Part shown: positions 1 through 11,767 of the stretch, in pieces
How positions within the stretch are numbered: position 1 is the first letter of the stretch
Layout of the letters: every line of letters starts with the position of its first letter
NCBI GenBank assembly: GCA_003996215.1
Contig: QJPP01007248.1
Coordinates: 1-64,000, forward strand
DNA length: 64,000 nt
Direction: 5' to 3'
DNA from: Jaltomata sinuosa
Lineage: Eukaryota > Streptophyta > Magnoliopsida > Solanales > Solanaceae
The notes under the pieces: model-generated
The model's input: only the letters and a program-made list of their open reading frames with translations
Told to the model about the DNA's origin: nothing
The model's database searches: none
Made by a program: the position numbers and the translations under genes

Positions 1-1442
1 CAACCACTGTGACCTTCAAATTTCTGGATTTTGAGATCACTCCTACCTTGGAGGAGATTACTAACTTCGCTGAACTACCACTAAGGGGACGAGTGCCGGT
101 ACTCCCATCACCCATAAAGAAGGCAGACTTTCTGAGCCTGTTAGGATTACACATTTTTCCATCACTGAGAAATGTGGAAGGAGGAAAGGTGAAGTTGGAT
201 TACCTCTTCGAAAGATATGGTCGTCTCGAGAGTTTTGACGAACACCAAGGTGAATTCGTCTGTACCCGCAGACAGTGGGTATACATGCGACCGAGGGTTT
301 TTGTGTTGGCTTTTTTGGGAACTATGATCTTCCCGATGAGGTTTCATTGCATCGACCTCAATATCCTGCCAATAGTGATGAATGTCTTTGCAGAGCCGCA
401 AAGACTTACCTTGATACACATGATCCTTGCTGAGATGTTTCGATCATTGTCCGCATGCACACGGGGACACAACTTCTTTGGAGGTTGCAATTTGTTATTG
501 CAAATTTGGGCTGTAGAACACTTCTACCGCCGCCACCCACAAATGGACTACTGTATCGATGCCCGTAACAGGATTCAGACTCACAAGGAGCGTATGAGAT
601 ATTGGACATATGCACCCACCGGAGAAGAAGAATGGCGCACATTTTTGACCAATCTTACCGGAGATTTCATTCAGTGGAGATATCCATGGATGACAGGATT
701 GGCCTTCATCAGAGCTCGATACTTGTATTTCATCGAGTTGATAGGACTGGGAGGCATCCAGCCATATGCGCCTCTCCGTGTTTTAAGACAGTTCGGTTTG
801 GTCCAGGACATACCTTTGTGGTCAAACATGGCGTTATATGAGGACAGTTATGGTGCCGTGATACCGGCGGTACAAATGATGAACTTGAAGGCTGAATGGG
901 ATTATATGATCACATTGCACATGGGAGGAGACAAATGGTGTACGCCAGAATACTACGCTTGGCGAACGATCGTGAGTCACTTGGCCCAACCGAGTGCAGA
1001 AGGATTCCGGGATTTGGCAGATGTCCAGTGGGTCAGATGGGTTAGGGAAGAGGTGCTTCCCCGAATGGAGATCACAACGCCAATGTACAACCAGATTGTC
1101 CCAGACTCCGCCAACTACTTGATAACAAAGATAGAGGAAGATCCCGAGGATCCAGAAGAAGATCCGGAGGAGGAGCCAGAAGAAGACCCCGAGGATCTAG
1201 AAGAAGATCCAGAGGAAGAAATGGGGGAAGACTTGGAAGAGGATCCGGAAGAAGACCCTGAGGAAGAGGATCAGGAAGAAGATCCCGAGGAGGCTTCTGA
1301 GACCGATTCCAACTTTTATGATCCTAACGATGGGGGGATGATAGAGACAGACTCAGAGCCTAGGTATCACCATTTCGTTGGATCTCCAGAGTATCATCCG
1401 GCACCGCAAGACGATAGTGATGACGGTCCTACGTGGCCCTAG
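1..1442 (+). CDS. Retrotransposon ORF1, DUF7745/plant-mobile-domain-like protein, 5' partial
   Basis: The frame is open to the left edge, so the true start is upstream; the first 480 codons to the stop at 1440-1442 are visible. The N-terminal 370 residues are a folded-looking, Trp/Arg/Tyr-rich region resembling the DUF7745 domain, related to the plant mobile domain found in and beside plant transposons; this assignment is from recognition, not alignment. From about 1130 to 1295 it turns into an imperfect Glu/Asp-Pro repeat (units such as EEDPEEDPEE), followed by an acidic tail rich in Ser, Asp and Tyr. It precedes gag by 450 bp on the same strand, the position of ORF1 in Ogre-type elements. 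Function is unknown. The visible part has no stop or frameshift, unlike the downstream gag and pol. Confidence 0.75.
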   Translation, partial: TTVTFKFLDFEITPTLEEITNFAELPLRGRVPVLPSPIKKADFLSLLGLHIFPSLRNVEGGKVKLDYLFERYGRLESFDEHQGEFVCTRRQWVYMRPRVFVLAFLGTMIFPMRFHCIDLNILPIVMNVFAEPQRLTLIHMILAEMFRSLSACTRGHNFFGGCNLLLQIWAVEHFYRRHPQMDYCIDARNRIQTHKERMRYWTYAPTGEEEWRTFLTNLTGDFIQWRYPWMTGLAFIRARYLYFIELIGLGGIQPYAPLRVLRQFGLVQDIPLWSNMALYEDSYGAVIPAVQMMNLKAEWDYMITLHMGGDKWCTPEYYAWRTIVSHLAQPSAEGFRDLADVQWVRWVREEVLPRMEITTPMYNQIVPDSANYLITKIEEDPEDPEEDPEEEPEEDPEDLEEDPEEEMGEDLEEDPEEDPEEEDQEEDPEEASETDSNFYDPNDGGMIETDSEPRYHHFVGSPEYHPAPQDDSDDGPTWP

Positions 1443-1891
1443 GTTATCCTTTCCCATTGTACCCTTTCATATTCCCTAAAGGTGCCTCATGGCCCATCCC
1501 TTTGTACGCCCTAGTGGCCATCCCATGTCCTTCATTTTTCAGGCTCCCATCAGCCTATCTATTGTAAACTTTCAAGACCACATTTTGCTTAATGAAAGTC
1601 ATGTTTATCTCAAATCCTAAATGTGTTCAAAATGGATCATTTATTATCAAATTGTATGCAGCGTAGGCCTACCTCTGGCAAAACGAGGCTCCATATTAGG
1701 ACGCATTTTGTGTGAATATCGCCAACTTGGCGTATATATTTGTCATATATTCCAACATTTCCCAAACTAACATAGTTTCCTTTTTCTTTCTTTTCTTTTC
1801 TTTATGTTTATTATCAAACCCCCAAGAAGGTTGATTTGTGTCGATTTGCAAACTGGCGGAATCACAATACAACCTCCGATCTAAAGGAAAA
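1443..1891 (+). other. ORF1-gag spacer with polypyrimidine tract
   Basis: No ORF was recognised here. A strong C/T tract lies at about 1779-1806. The reading frame of gag is open from 1835, after a TGA at 1832-1834, but the first ATG is at 1892. The tract could support splicing or an internal mRNA, but nothing in the sequence decides between these. Confidence 0.5.
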
Positions 1892-4800
1892 ATGAGCGAA
1901 GAATCTAACAATGCCTCGATGGTACCAGTAGATGGCGTCGAAAGTTCTCGAAAACCGATGGACACTCAAAACGACGAACAAATGGCCAACATGGCACAAG
2001 AGATTGAGATCTTGAAAGAAGAACTACGCCAAGTGCGGGATTTGACTAAGCTTACAGCTGCTACCTTCCCCGCTCAATTCCAATTTCCAAGTGCCGAGTT
2101 GCGGCCGGTCACTCCCGCCGACTTAACAAACGCGCCTAAGCAAACACCGCTTGTTCCCACTTATGCTCAAGATCTACTTGCTCATCCGCCCGCCATTAGG
2201 GCTGCACCTAATCTTTCCTTGCCTACGCAGAACTTCACTGTTCCAATTCACCCAACAATGCAGCACATACCGGAGGCACATGTCACTTGTGAAATGCCTG
2301 TTCCACCGGTATATGCTACTGAAGCTCCTACTTTCGCAACATCCACGACTGTCAAAGTACCATACGAGGTCGATCAGTACGTAGGATTGGAGAGGGATGT
2401 CCGGTCAAATGAAGAGAGGTCGATAGCAGCTCAACTTGAAAGCTTGAAAAGGGCTTTTAAAAGCATGCAAGTTACCAGGGGAACCGAGAGTCTGGACTAT
2501 GAGGACCTATGCATCCACCCAGACATCGATATGCCGGTCGGGTACAAACCACCAAAATTTGATGTATTTGATGGAAAAGGCGATCCCCACGCACACCTAA
2601 GAGCCTATTGCGACAAGCTGGTCGGCGTAGGAAGGAACGAGAAATTGAGGATGAAACTATTCATTCGAAGTCTGTCAGGAGAAGCTCTAACTTGGTACAC
2701 TCGCCAAGACCCTCGCAAATGGCGTGATTGGCAAGAAATGGCCGAAGATTTCATGAGTCGTTTCAGGTTTAATACCGAAATCACTCCGGACAGATTCTCA
2801 TTTGCTAACATACAAAAGAAGCCATCTGAATCATTTCAAGAATATTCATGGAGATGGAGGACTGAGGCTGCTCGGATCCAGCCCCCACTTGACGAAAATG
2901 AACTCTCTAAGTACTTTATCCGAGCTCAGGAAGGCGTCTACTTCGACAAGATGATGTCAATGATGGGCCAGAAGTTCGCTGACTTGGTCAAGATGGGAGA
3001 CTTTATTGAGGCAGGTATTAAGTCCGGAAAAATTCAGTCTATGGTCGCACTGCAAGCCGCAAGTAAGGCCATACAGTCAGGTTCCATTTGTGGTATCAAG
3101 AAGAAGAAGGAAGACGTCTCAGCCGTCACACCTTACTACCAGCACGGAGGACCATCCTACCGATACCCTAACAACTCCTAAATTATCGCACACGTTCCAG
3201 TATATAGTGCCCAGCCACACTATAACCCACCTCGAGCTCCAGCACACCAAAATCCACCAAAGCCGTATGCCCCTGTCCAAGCTCCGGTTCACCAAAATAG
3301 ACCAACATATGCACCAAGACCACGTCCTAATCTTGAAGCCAGAAATACCCGCACCTACACTCCTATTGCCGAGCCTTTGGCTCAATTGTTTGAAAGGTTG
3401 AGGGTAGCAGGTTTGTTGCAGCCGATTGAGGGAAGAATCCCTGATCCGATACCACAAAGCTTCAATGGAAATAAGCGATGTGCATACCACTCGGGAATCC
3501 AAGGACATGACACGGAGGAGTGTTTTAGCTTGAAGAACCAGATCGAGTCTCTTATCAGAAAGGGAGTAATTAAATGCACCGATACTCCTCCAAATGTGAA
3601 CAACAATCCTCTACCAGATCATGAGAATCAAGGAGTCAACATGATTACCCTAGAAGAAGAGTATGACCTGGAAGGGAATATCGTACCTATCTGGGGCACA
3701 GAAGAAGTTGCCGCCACATCTCCAGCGCAACCTTTTATCACAGTGCAGTTGAGAGAATCGTTAACTATTCAAACCTACCTGCCGAGGGTTGTGGTAACCA
3801 CTATAGCCACTGGAAAACCCGACTATAACACTAAAGCAGTCCCGTGGGACTATTGGACGGGAGCCAAAGGCAAAATGATAGACGCTGCTGTGGCTCACGG
3901 AATGACCAGGTCGGGAAGGTGTTATATCCCGAAGGATCTGAATCGAGGGGTTCCCGGGAAAGAACAAAATCCAAAGAAGAATGTTACTGATGCAGAAGCC
4001 ACAGAATTTTGGAAGAAGATGCAGTCTAAAGATTACTCAATCGAGGAACAACTAATGAAGACACCAGCCCATATCTCCATTATGTCCTTGCTAATGAGTT
4101 CTGAAGCCCATAGGAACGCTTTGGTACAAGTTTTGAGCGGAGTTAGCATACCAAAATAAACTACAAGTGATACATTGGCTGCAACAATTGGAAAAATGGT
4201 GGAAGTGAACAAAATCTCTTTCCATGATGATGAACTACCAGCAGAAGGGGTTGGCCACAACAAAGCACTTCACATCGCGGTCAAGTGCTGTGATAAGATC
4301 GTAACTAGAGTTTTGATCGACGGCGGTTCTGGATGCAACATCTGTCCTTTCACCACATTGAGAGATTTAGGTGTGAATATGGGAGAGATAAGGGAAAGTC
4401 GTGTGAAGGTGAGAGCTTTTGACGGCGCGCAGAGAAGCGTCATTGGAGAAATCTATCTCACTTTGCAAGTAGGTCCAGCTGAATTCCCCATCTTATTTCA
4501 AGTGATGGATGTGTCGTCCAACTACAACCTGTTACTAGGAAGGCCATGGGTCCATATGGCAAGAGCAGTTCCCTCCACGCTCCATCAGTGTGTGAAGTTC
4601 GAGTGGGGTCGCACCGAAGTTACCATTCACGGAGAGCTCAGTCACCCCATCTATTCCGTGAATTCTGTTCCAGTCACCGAAGAACTGGATGGAGCCGTTT
4701 TTCATGCTCTGGAGATCATGCAAGCTATAAGAATTGATGAGAAAATAGAGCCTGTAAAGATGGAGATGTCGAGAGCAGCGAAGATGGTTGCGTCAGAAAT

Positions 4801-5155
4801 GTTGAAATATGGGTATCAACCAAAGACAGGGCTCGGACCTAAGGCTGACGGCATAATTGAACCAATCCATCTAAAACAGCAGAAAGGTACCGCCGGGCTG
4901 GGATATAAGCCTGCTGCAGGAGGAGTCCACAGTACAAAGTTTGGGGCAGTAGCGTTCGTGCCAGGACAAGTCCTAATCCCAGATGAAGCAGTTGATGAAG
5001 ACGTCATTGAGGGAATAGGAAATCTATTCGTGGCCATGACCGACGATGGACTGGAGAAAGACATCAAGAAGCTGACCATCCGTGATGCCGAGCCTGGAGA
5101 AGTCTTGCAGAACTGGACCATCAGCCCATCCCTGTTTCGACAGGAGTCCTGGTAG
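1892..5155 (+). pseudogene. gag-pro: Gag-protease polyprotein of the Ogre/Tat element, two in-frame stops
   Basis: A single frame runs from ATG 1892 to TAG 5153-5155, broken by TAA at 3179-3181 and TAA at 4157-4159. The N-terminus has a short coiled-coil-like stretch, then a retrotransposon gag (capsid) domain at about 2530-3060, with the GDPHAHLRAYCDKL and SGEALTWY motifs. A Pro/Gln-rich linker follows, then a Cys-His motif at 3478-3525 (CAYHSGIQGHDTEEC). The aspartic protease lies at about 4260-4560, with active-site motif LIDGGSGCNICP and the flap/ILG-equivalent LLLGRPW. A G-patch follows at about 4800-4915 (YGYQPKTGLG, GTAGLGYKP), which is typical of Tat elements. Gag packages the RNA into cytoplasmic particles and the protease cuts the polyprotein. 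Because the frame is otherwise maintained, the stops look recent. Confidence 0.88.
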
Positions 5156-5351
5156 TGTGGAAATGTAGTTTTATTTCAAAATGTTTTGCATGATCAATTG
5201 AGGCTTGAATCATGCCTAAGCACTTTTTGCTACTTGCCTCTTCTGAAAAGCTAGATTGCTTTTTAATAAAAAGTCTTTATTTTTCTTAGAATTTATCTTT
5301 CGATTGTTTAAAATAACTATTTATTTTTTACTCACCTTTCATACTTTTCAG
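5152..5351 (+). other. Predicted retrotransposon intron between protease and RT
   Basis: A donor-like G/GTAGTG at 5151-5157 lies just before the protease stop. An acceptor-like pyrimidine-rich tract ends in TTTTCAG at 5345-5351. The 200-nt segment between is T-rich and has stops. The exon left of the donor ends in phase 2 and the first base after the acceptor completes a codon. The next codon (5353) is in the RT frame, which is open from there with no stop. Ogre elements are known to carry a spliced intron at this place, regulating the ratio of Gag-Pro to Pol. The splice sites themselves are predicted, not observed. Confidence 0.7.
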
Positions 5352-5352
5352 C

Positions 5353-8300
5353 GCTAATATTAGTAAAAATCATCGTACAACGGTTATGACATGTAACGAA
5401 TCCATTGAGCAAAGTACGAGTCATGAGCAGGACTATGAAGAATACGATGAAAGCATGATGCCTGAAAATCTACCTCGGGAGATCGAACAACTTGAAAGCC
5501 AGAAAAGGCCCAACATGGATGAAACCGAGGTTGTCAACTTGGGAAATGAAGAAATAGTGAGAGAAGTACGAGTCAGCATACATTTGGAAGATGTAAGAAA
5601 GCAGGAATTGATTGAATTGATCAAGCAATATGTTGATGTGTTTACTTGGTCCTACGATGACATGCCAGGATTAAGCACCGATATCGTCTCACACAAGCTG
5701 CCGACTGATCCTTCTTGCCCGCCTGTGAAGCAAAAGACTAGGAAGTTCAAGCCTGATTTGAGTTTAAGAATCAAGGAGGAGGTAACTAAGCAAATCCAGG
5801 CAAACGTTGTGAGGGTTACTAATTACCCCACATGGTTGGCTAATATCGTGCCAGTGCCAAAAAAGGACGGGAAAATCAGGATATGTGTAGACTATCGGGA
5901 TCTTAATAAAGCTAGCCCCAAGGATAACTTTCCTCTCCCAAACATTCATATACTCATCGACAATTGTGCAAAGCATGAGTTGCAATCGTTTGTCGATTGC
6001 TTTGCAGGATATCACCAAGTCCTGATGAATGAAGATGATGCAGAGAAAATGGCATTTATCACTCCATGGGGAGTATACTGCTATAGAGTGATGCCATTTG
6101 GACTCAAAAATGCTGGCGCAACCTATATGAGGGCCATGACTACCCTCTTTCATGATATGATTCACAAGGAGATTGAAGTGTACGTAGATGATGTCGTTAT
6201 CAAGTCCAGGAGGAGTTCAGACCACCTAGGGGATTTACAGAAGTTCTTGAGAGGTTGCGAAGATACAATTTGAAATTGAATCCAGCAAAGTGCGCATTCG
6301 GAGTTCCCGCCGGAAAGCTACTGGGATTCATCGTCAGCAGGAAGGGCATAGAATTGGATCCATCAAAAATCAAGGCGATTCAAGAATTACCTCCCCCCAG
6401 AACCAAGAAGGATGTGATGAGCTTCTTGGGGAGACTCAATTACATCAGTCGTTTCATAGCTCAGTCTACAGTGATCTGTGAACCCATATTCAAGTTGCTA
6501 AAGAAGGATGCCGCCACAGATTGGACGGAGGAATGCCAAAGAGCTTTTGACAGAATCAAGGAGTATTTGTCCAACCCACCAGTATTGGTTCCACCAGAGC
6601 CCGGAAAGCCATTGCTACTATATCTATCCGTCATGGATGGAGCATTTGGATGTGTGTTAGGACAACACGATGACACGGGAAAGAAAGAGCAAGCTATTTA
6701 CTACTTGAGCAAGAAGTTTACACCATACGAGGCAAGATATACCTTGTTAGAACGAACGTGTTGCGCTTTGACCTGGATTGCGCAAAAGTTGAGGCATTAC
6801 CTATCGGCCTACACCACGTACTTGATCTCTAGAATGGATCCACTCAAGTACATCTTTCATAAACCGATGCCTATAGGGAAACTAGCAAAGTGGCAGATTT
6901 TGCTGAGTGAGTTCGACATTGTATACGTGACACAAAAGGCCGTCAAAGGACAAGCTTTGGCCGATCACCTCGCAGAAAATCCGGTGGACAAAAATTACGA
7001 ACCGCTCATGACTTACTTCCCCGATGAAGAAGTATTTTTTGCAGGAGAGGACATCTCAGAGTCATATGATGGATGGAGATTGTTTTTCGATGGAGCATCG
7101 AATTTCAAAGGAGTCGGAATTGGAGCAGTCTTGGTTTCAAGAACGGGACAGCACTACCCAATCTCAGCCAAGATTAGATTCCCTTGCACAAACAACATGG
7201 CAGAATATGAAGCATGCATTCTCGGACTTAGGATGGCTGTGGACATGAACATCAAAGAGCTTTTGGTAATAGGTGATTCTGACCTATTGGTTCAGCAGGT
7301 ACAAGGAGAATGGGCCACCAAGAATGTCAAGATCCTTCCTTATCTGGAGTGTGTGAAGGAGCTGAGCAAAAGGTTTACAAAGATTGAGTTTAAACATGTC
7401 CCCCGGGTTCAGAACGAGTTCGCTGATGCTTTGGCTACTCTTTCCTCAATGATCCAACACCCGGATAAGAATTACATCAATCCTATTGAAGTGGAGATAC
7501 GTGACCAGCATGCATACTGTTTTCACGTAGATGAAGAGTTTGATAGAAAGCCATGGTACCATGATATCAGAAGGTTGCTCGAAGCAGGAGAATATCCGGA
7601 AAGTGCCAGTAGCAAGCAGAAGCGGACTTTAAGGAGAATGGCCAATCATTTCTTCCTTAATGACAAAATCCTGTATAGGAGGACCCCGGATTTGGGATTA
7701 CTAAGGTGCGTTGATGCAACAGAAGCGACAAGACTGTTAGAGGAAGTTCACGCAGGGACATGTGGACCCCACATGAACGGTTTCACTTTGGCAAAGAAGA
7801 TTTTAAGAGCTGGATACTTTTGGATGACTATGGAAAGGGATAGCATCCGGTATGTACAAAAATGTTATCAGTTTCAAGTTCATGGCGACTTCATACGAGT
7901 TCCGCCAAACGAGCTCAATGTGATGGGGTCCCCATGGCCATTTGCTGCTTGGGGCATGGATGTAATTGGACCCATAGAGCCTCCCGCATCAAATGGACAC
8001 CGTTTCATCCTGGTAGCTATCGACTATTTCACAAAATGGGTTGAGGCTTCAACGCACAAGGCAGTAACTAAGAAGGTGGTAGCAGATTTCGTCCGAAATA
8101 ACATAGTTTGTCGTTTTGGAATTCCAGAATCAATCATAACAGACAACGGAACAAATCTGAATAGTGATCTCATGAGAGAGACTTGTGAAAGGTTTAAGAT
8201 CTCCCACCGGAACTCCACAGCATATCGACCACAAATGAATGGAGCAGTTGAAGCCGCAAACAAGAATATCAAGAGGATCCTGAGGAAAATAATAGATAGT

Positions 8301-8801
8301 AGCAGAGAATGGCATGAGAAGCTACCATATGCTTTGCTTGGCTATCGCACCACAACCAGAACGTCTACTGGTGCAACCCCCTACATGTTGGTCTACGGTT
8401 CGGAAGCAGTGATACCCGCTGAAGTGGAAATACCTTCTCTAAGAATCATCCAAGAGGTTGGTCTGGAAGACGCGGAATGGGTTCGTAGCAGGATTGAACA
8501 GTTGATGCTCATTGATGAGAAGAGACTGGATGCAGTATGTCACGGCCAACTCTATCAAAACAGAATGATCAGAGCATTCAACAAGAAAGTCAAGCCTCGA
8601 CGATTCACACCAGGGCAATTAGTATTGAAGAAAGTATTCCCTCACCAAATTGAAGCTAAGGGGAAATTTGCGCCAAACTGGCAAGGCCCTTACATGGTTC
8701 ACCGAGTGCTCTCAGGAGGAGCAATAATCCTCGCAGAAATGGATGGCGTCGTAAGCACAAAGCCGATCAATTTAGACACTATCAAGAAGTACTACATTTG
8801 A
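5353..8801 (+). pseudogene. pol: Pol of the Ogre/Tat element: RT, RNase H, second RNase H, integrase
   Basis: RT motifs include VPVPKKDGKIRICVDYRDLN (about 5848-5907) and the catalytic YVDD (6181-6192). A 1-nt loss near 6247 shifts the frame; coding resumes in the next frame through to 8801. The RT-linked RNase H covers about 6520-6960. A second RNase H of archaeal type covers about 7065-7450 and shows its acidic residues in FFDGAS, AEYEA, GDSDL and NEFADALA. Integrase covers about 7730-8560, with catalytic Asp in WGMDVIGP and ITDNGTN and Glu in GAVEAANK; there are exactly 35 residues between the second Asp and the Glu. Its zinc finger is damaged: the second Cys of the usual CxxC is Phe (KCYQFQ). 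No chromodomain is seen. The frameshift makes this copy dependent on others. Confidence 0.9.
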
Positions 8802-8861
8802 AGACAGAGGGACTAGTTGTTGTTTCCTTGTACTTTTTGCATTTTTCTCTAATGTAAACAG

Positions 8862-9310
8862 AACTACGTATTAGCCTGACTTCCCACGGCGGGATACGTA
8901 GGCAACCCATATCGGGTCCGGTTTCCCTTAGAAAAACCAAAAACATCATCTTTTATGTATTTGGAACTACGATTGACCTGACTTCCCTCGGTGGGATACG
9001 TAGGCAATCCTCATCGGATTCGGTCCCTTCATATTTTCCATTTCCTAATGTATTTGAACTACGTTCTGACCTGATTCCATTTTGGATACGTAGGCAGCCT
9101 GAGTCAGGCTCGGTCATTGCATCACATGTCTTTATTTTTCCCAATGTATTTGAACTACGTTCTGACCTGATTCCGTTTGGATACGTAGGCAGCCTGAGTC
9201 AGGCTCGGTCAATGCATTACATATTTTTCATTTTTCTTTGATACCCCCGAACTACGTACAGACCTGATTCCCATTCGGGGATACGTAGGCAACCTAAAAG
9301 GTTCGGTCAT
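8862..9310 (+). repeat. Tandem repeat, about 95 bp x 5, with GGATACGTAGGCA core
   Basis: Five units begin with GAACTACG near 8862, 8963, 9055, 9152 and 9247. Each carries a GACCTGATTCC-like block, the core GGATACGTAGGCA and a CGGTC end. Units 3 and 4 are almost identical; the others differ in spacing. Isolated derivatives occur again near 11380-11450 and 11562-11640. Confidence 0.85.
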
Positions 9311-10029
9311 ACCCTTAGGATAAACCTCCCCCCCCCCTCTTATTTATACCTTCAGAGTGATCACAACATCTACAGAGAAATAGAAAAGCGTCACCAGAAG
9401 CCGGAGCCATGAGAAGAGTACATTTGGACGTCCTCAACAAATGGGAAAACTCGATTGGATTTCGGAACATGTCATAATCTAAGGAACGATGAATAATCAC
9501 TATATATATGCGCCTAGTATACACAAAATATACTTATTTTCTAAAAATATATATACATATTTTCAAAATATTTTACTGCCTTTCCACCTACCGAGCCTTC
9601 GAAATAGGAAGTCGCGAGCAACCAAGGAGGTTTTGAAGGGATCCACCATACCGAGTCTCTGGGATAGGAAATCACGAGGGGCTGATGAGATTTTGTAGAA
9701 GTCTAGTGGCAAGGCCAGGGTCCGCAAGCCGACACAAATCGACACCCCTCCCAAAACTAAGAATTTTTCTTTGAGCACAGGGAAACAGGAATCAAGACAG
9801 GAGGATGTCAAGTCAAGATCATGGACATGATTGGAGAAATCTTTCGGCTATCACGACACCATAAGCCGAATATTCTTCCCCTACTCTACTTTAAAATATT
9901 TCGTCCCAATTCTTCCAATTCTTAAAGGGTTTCATTTATGTTTTGCAGGTACGTCCGAGATCCGGATCGAGTATCGAAGATAGAGAGCTCTCATAGGAAA
10001 ATAAGATAGTTTATCTCTTTCCAAATAAC

Positions 10030-10330
10030 TCCGCCAATCGGAGATTGCCATCTAATTGCGTCAAATAACTCCGTCTATCGAAGAATGCGGACTGACTTTA
10101 TCAAACTCCACCAATTGGAGCTTGTACATAGGCAAACAAAACAATGCTCTGCCGATTGGAGCTTGTACATAAGCAAACAAGACGACGCTCTGACGATGGG
10201 AGCCTGTACGTAAACAAGCAAGCGACGCTCTGCCAAATCAGAGAAATGTATATTAGCAAGCAAAACATACTCCGCCAATCGGAGGCTGCATCATAGCAAG
10301 CATCATCATAACTCCATCAATCATAAGCAT
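10030..10330 (+). repeat. Degenerate short palindromic repeat (CTCCGCCAATCGGAG type)
   Basis: About six imperfect units of roughly 45-65 bp each contain a small inverted repeat of the form CTCCGCCAATCGGAG, plus a linker such as TGTACATAGGCAAACAAAAC. Most units have one or more changes in the palindrome. Confidence 0.7.
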
Positions 10331-10428
10331 GCATGCCATTAACATCCTCATTTTGCATTAAAGATCGCTCCACCAAATGGAGATGTCACGGCTGATTCAC
10401 CCAATGAAGACTTTATTTTACAGTATTG

Positions 10429-10745
10429 CCCCGCCAGTCGAGAGGCTTTACTTCACAGTGTTGCCCCGCCAGTCGAGAGGCTTTACTTTACAGTATTGCC
10501 CCGCCAGTCGAGAGGCTTTACTTCACAGTGTTGCCCCGCCAGTCGAGAGGCTTTATTTTACAGTATTGCCCCGCCAGTCGAGAGGCTTTGCTTTACAAGT
10601 GTTGCCCCGCCAGTCGAGAGGCTTTACTTTACAAGTGTTGCCCCGCCAGTCGAGAGGCTTTACTTTACAAGCGTTGCCCCGCCAGGCGAGAGGCTTTGCT
10701 TTTTAAGTGTTGCCCCGCCAGCCGGAGGCTTTACTTCCCAAGGTT
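10429..10745 (+). repeat. Minisatellite, 35-36 bp x 9 (CCCCGCCAGTCGAGAGGC)
   Basis: Unit starts are at 10429, 10464, 10499, 10534, 10569, 10605, 10641, 10677 and 10713. The period is 35 bp for the first five and 36 bp after, with one inserted base in the linker. The last two units drift (GCCAGGCGAG, GCCAGCCGGAG). The array is open in all three forward frames, which gives spurious long reading frames. Confidence 0.92.
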
Positions 10746-11753
10746 ATTTCACCTACAGTACATCCACTCCGCAAAATGGAGACGTCAACAACCGTTTGGA
10801 TATCTACACTCTGCTCTTTACATTACAATTTTAATTTACAGTTTTGAGCCTCAACAGGTACTTTGTAACCCCTTTTTACCTGTTTTGCAGGATGACACAC
10901 TACAACGTGGAACTACCTCTAAGCAGCGATTGAGGCAATGCTTGATGAGGAATACCAAACTCACAAGCCAGAGTTTCAAGACTAGCACTCCAACTCCAAT
11001 TCCTACAAGCCGTCGTCCATATTTCTAAATCAGAGTACACCTGCTCTCACAAGCATCGATACCCCTTTCTCTATCTCCTAGAGTTCCCACTAGAGGATAT
11101 CAAAGGGACTACCTCCATCCAGCGATTCGATGTGATCTTATGAAGATGCGAGATACACCTAGTAGAGTCTCGTTTATGGGTGTGTTGTGCACCACATTCA
11201 TAATCAGGAGGCTGTGAAAGTGCACCTATCTTGAAAAGATTATTGTCATGTAGGAAATAACCTATCGTCAATTCCATAAAAAACTCTTTCCAAGCTCAAC
11301 TAAGAGACCAGTGTCAACCATAAATCGTACACTGGGGCAAATTTTGAGGACTGCCTCAAAATTTACCATAATCCTCTATTCAGGACTGCAACCGCCCTAA
11401 TTCCCATTTCCTTAGGGATACGTAGGCAGCTCAACTTCGAGCATGGCCATACCCACTCCATTCGTGCCAAAGTCATCTTCCCCTTTACCGCAAAAAATAC
11501 CAGTGTCGACATAAAACCAACACTGGGGCAAAATTTTGAGGACCTCTCAAAATTTTTGAACTACATTGGCCTGATTCTCGTGAAACCCGAGATATGTAGG
11601 CAACTCGGAGACCAGAGTCCGATCGAATTCATAATGACAATAACCTTTCTCTTTCTGGGTACAACCTTTCCAAAAATTTGATTTTTTCCAGGCAAGACAA
11701 AATTGGCTTTACGTCAACATCTTCGCCCAAAGACTCTTTCATCATCTTTGTTC

Positions 11754-11767
11754 GAAGAGGGGCAAGT
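11754..11767 (+). promoter_or_regulatory. Polypurine tract of the Ogre/Tat element
   Basis: The purine-rich GAAGAGGGGCAAG (11754-11766) sits directly before the start of the 3' LTR at 11768. This is the expected priming site for plus-strand synthesis. Confidence 0.7.

Larger units (their letters stand above)
8802..11767 (+). other. Repeat-rich 3' UTR of the Ogre/Tat element
   Basis: About 3 kb without coding potential lies between integrase and the 3' LTR. It carries three separate tandem-repeat arrays (8862-9310, 10030-10330, 10429-10745) and two stray copies of the first unit at about 11380-11450 and 11562-11640. A small AT-rich patch lies at 9490-9570. Hypervariable 3' UTR tandem repeats are known in Tat elements and can seed satellite DNA. 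Confidence 0.8.

Noticed and set aside
10429..10745. Regular 35-36 bp repeats resembling a CRISPR array
   Set aside because: Repeats are contiguous with no unique spacers and lie in a plant retrotransposon 3' UTR.
10377..11028. Overlapping forward reading frames of 109-200 codons
   Set aside because: They are created by the 35/36-bp minisatellite, which lacks stops in all frames; the peptides simply repeat the unit.
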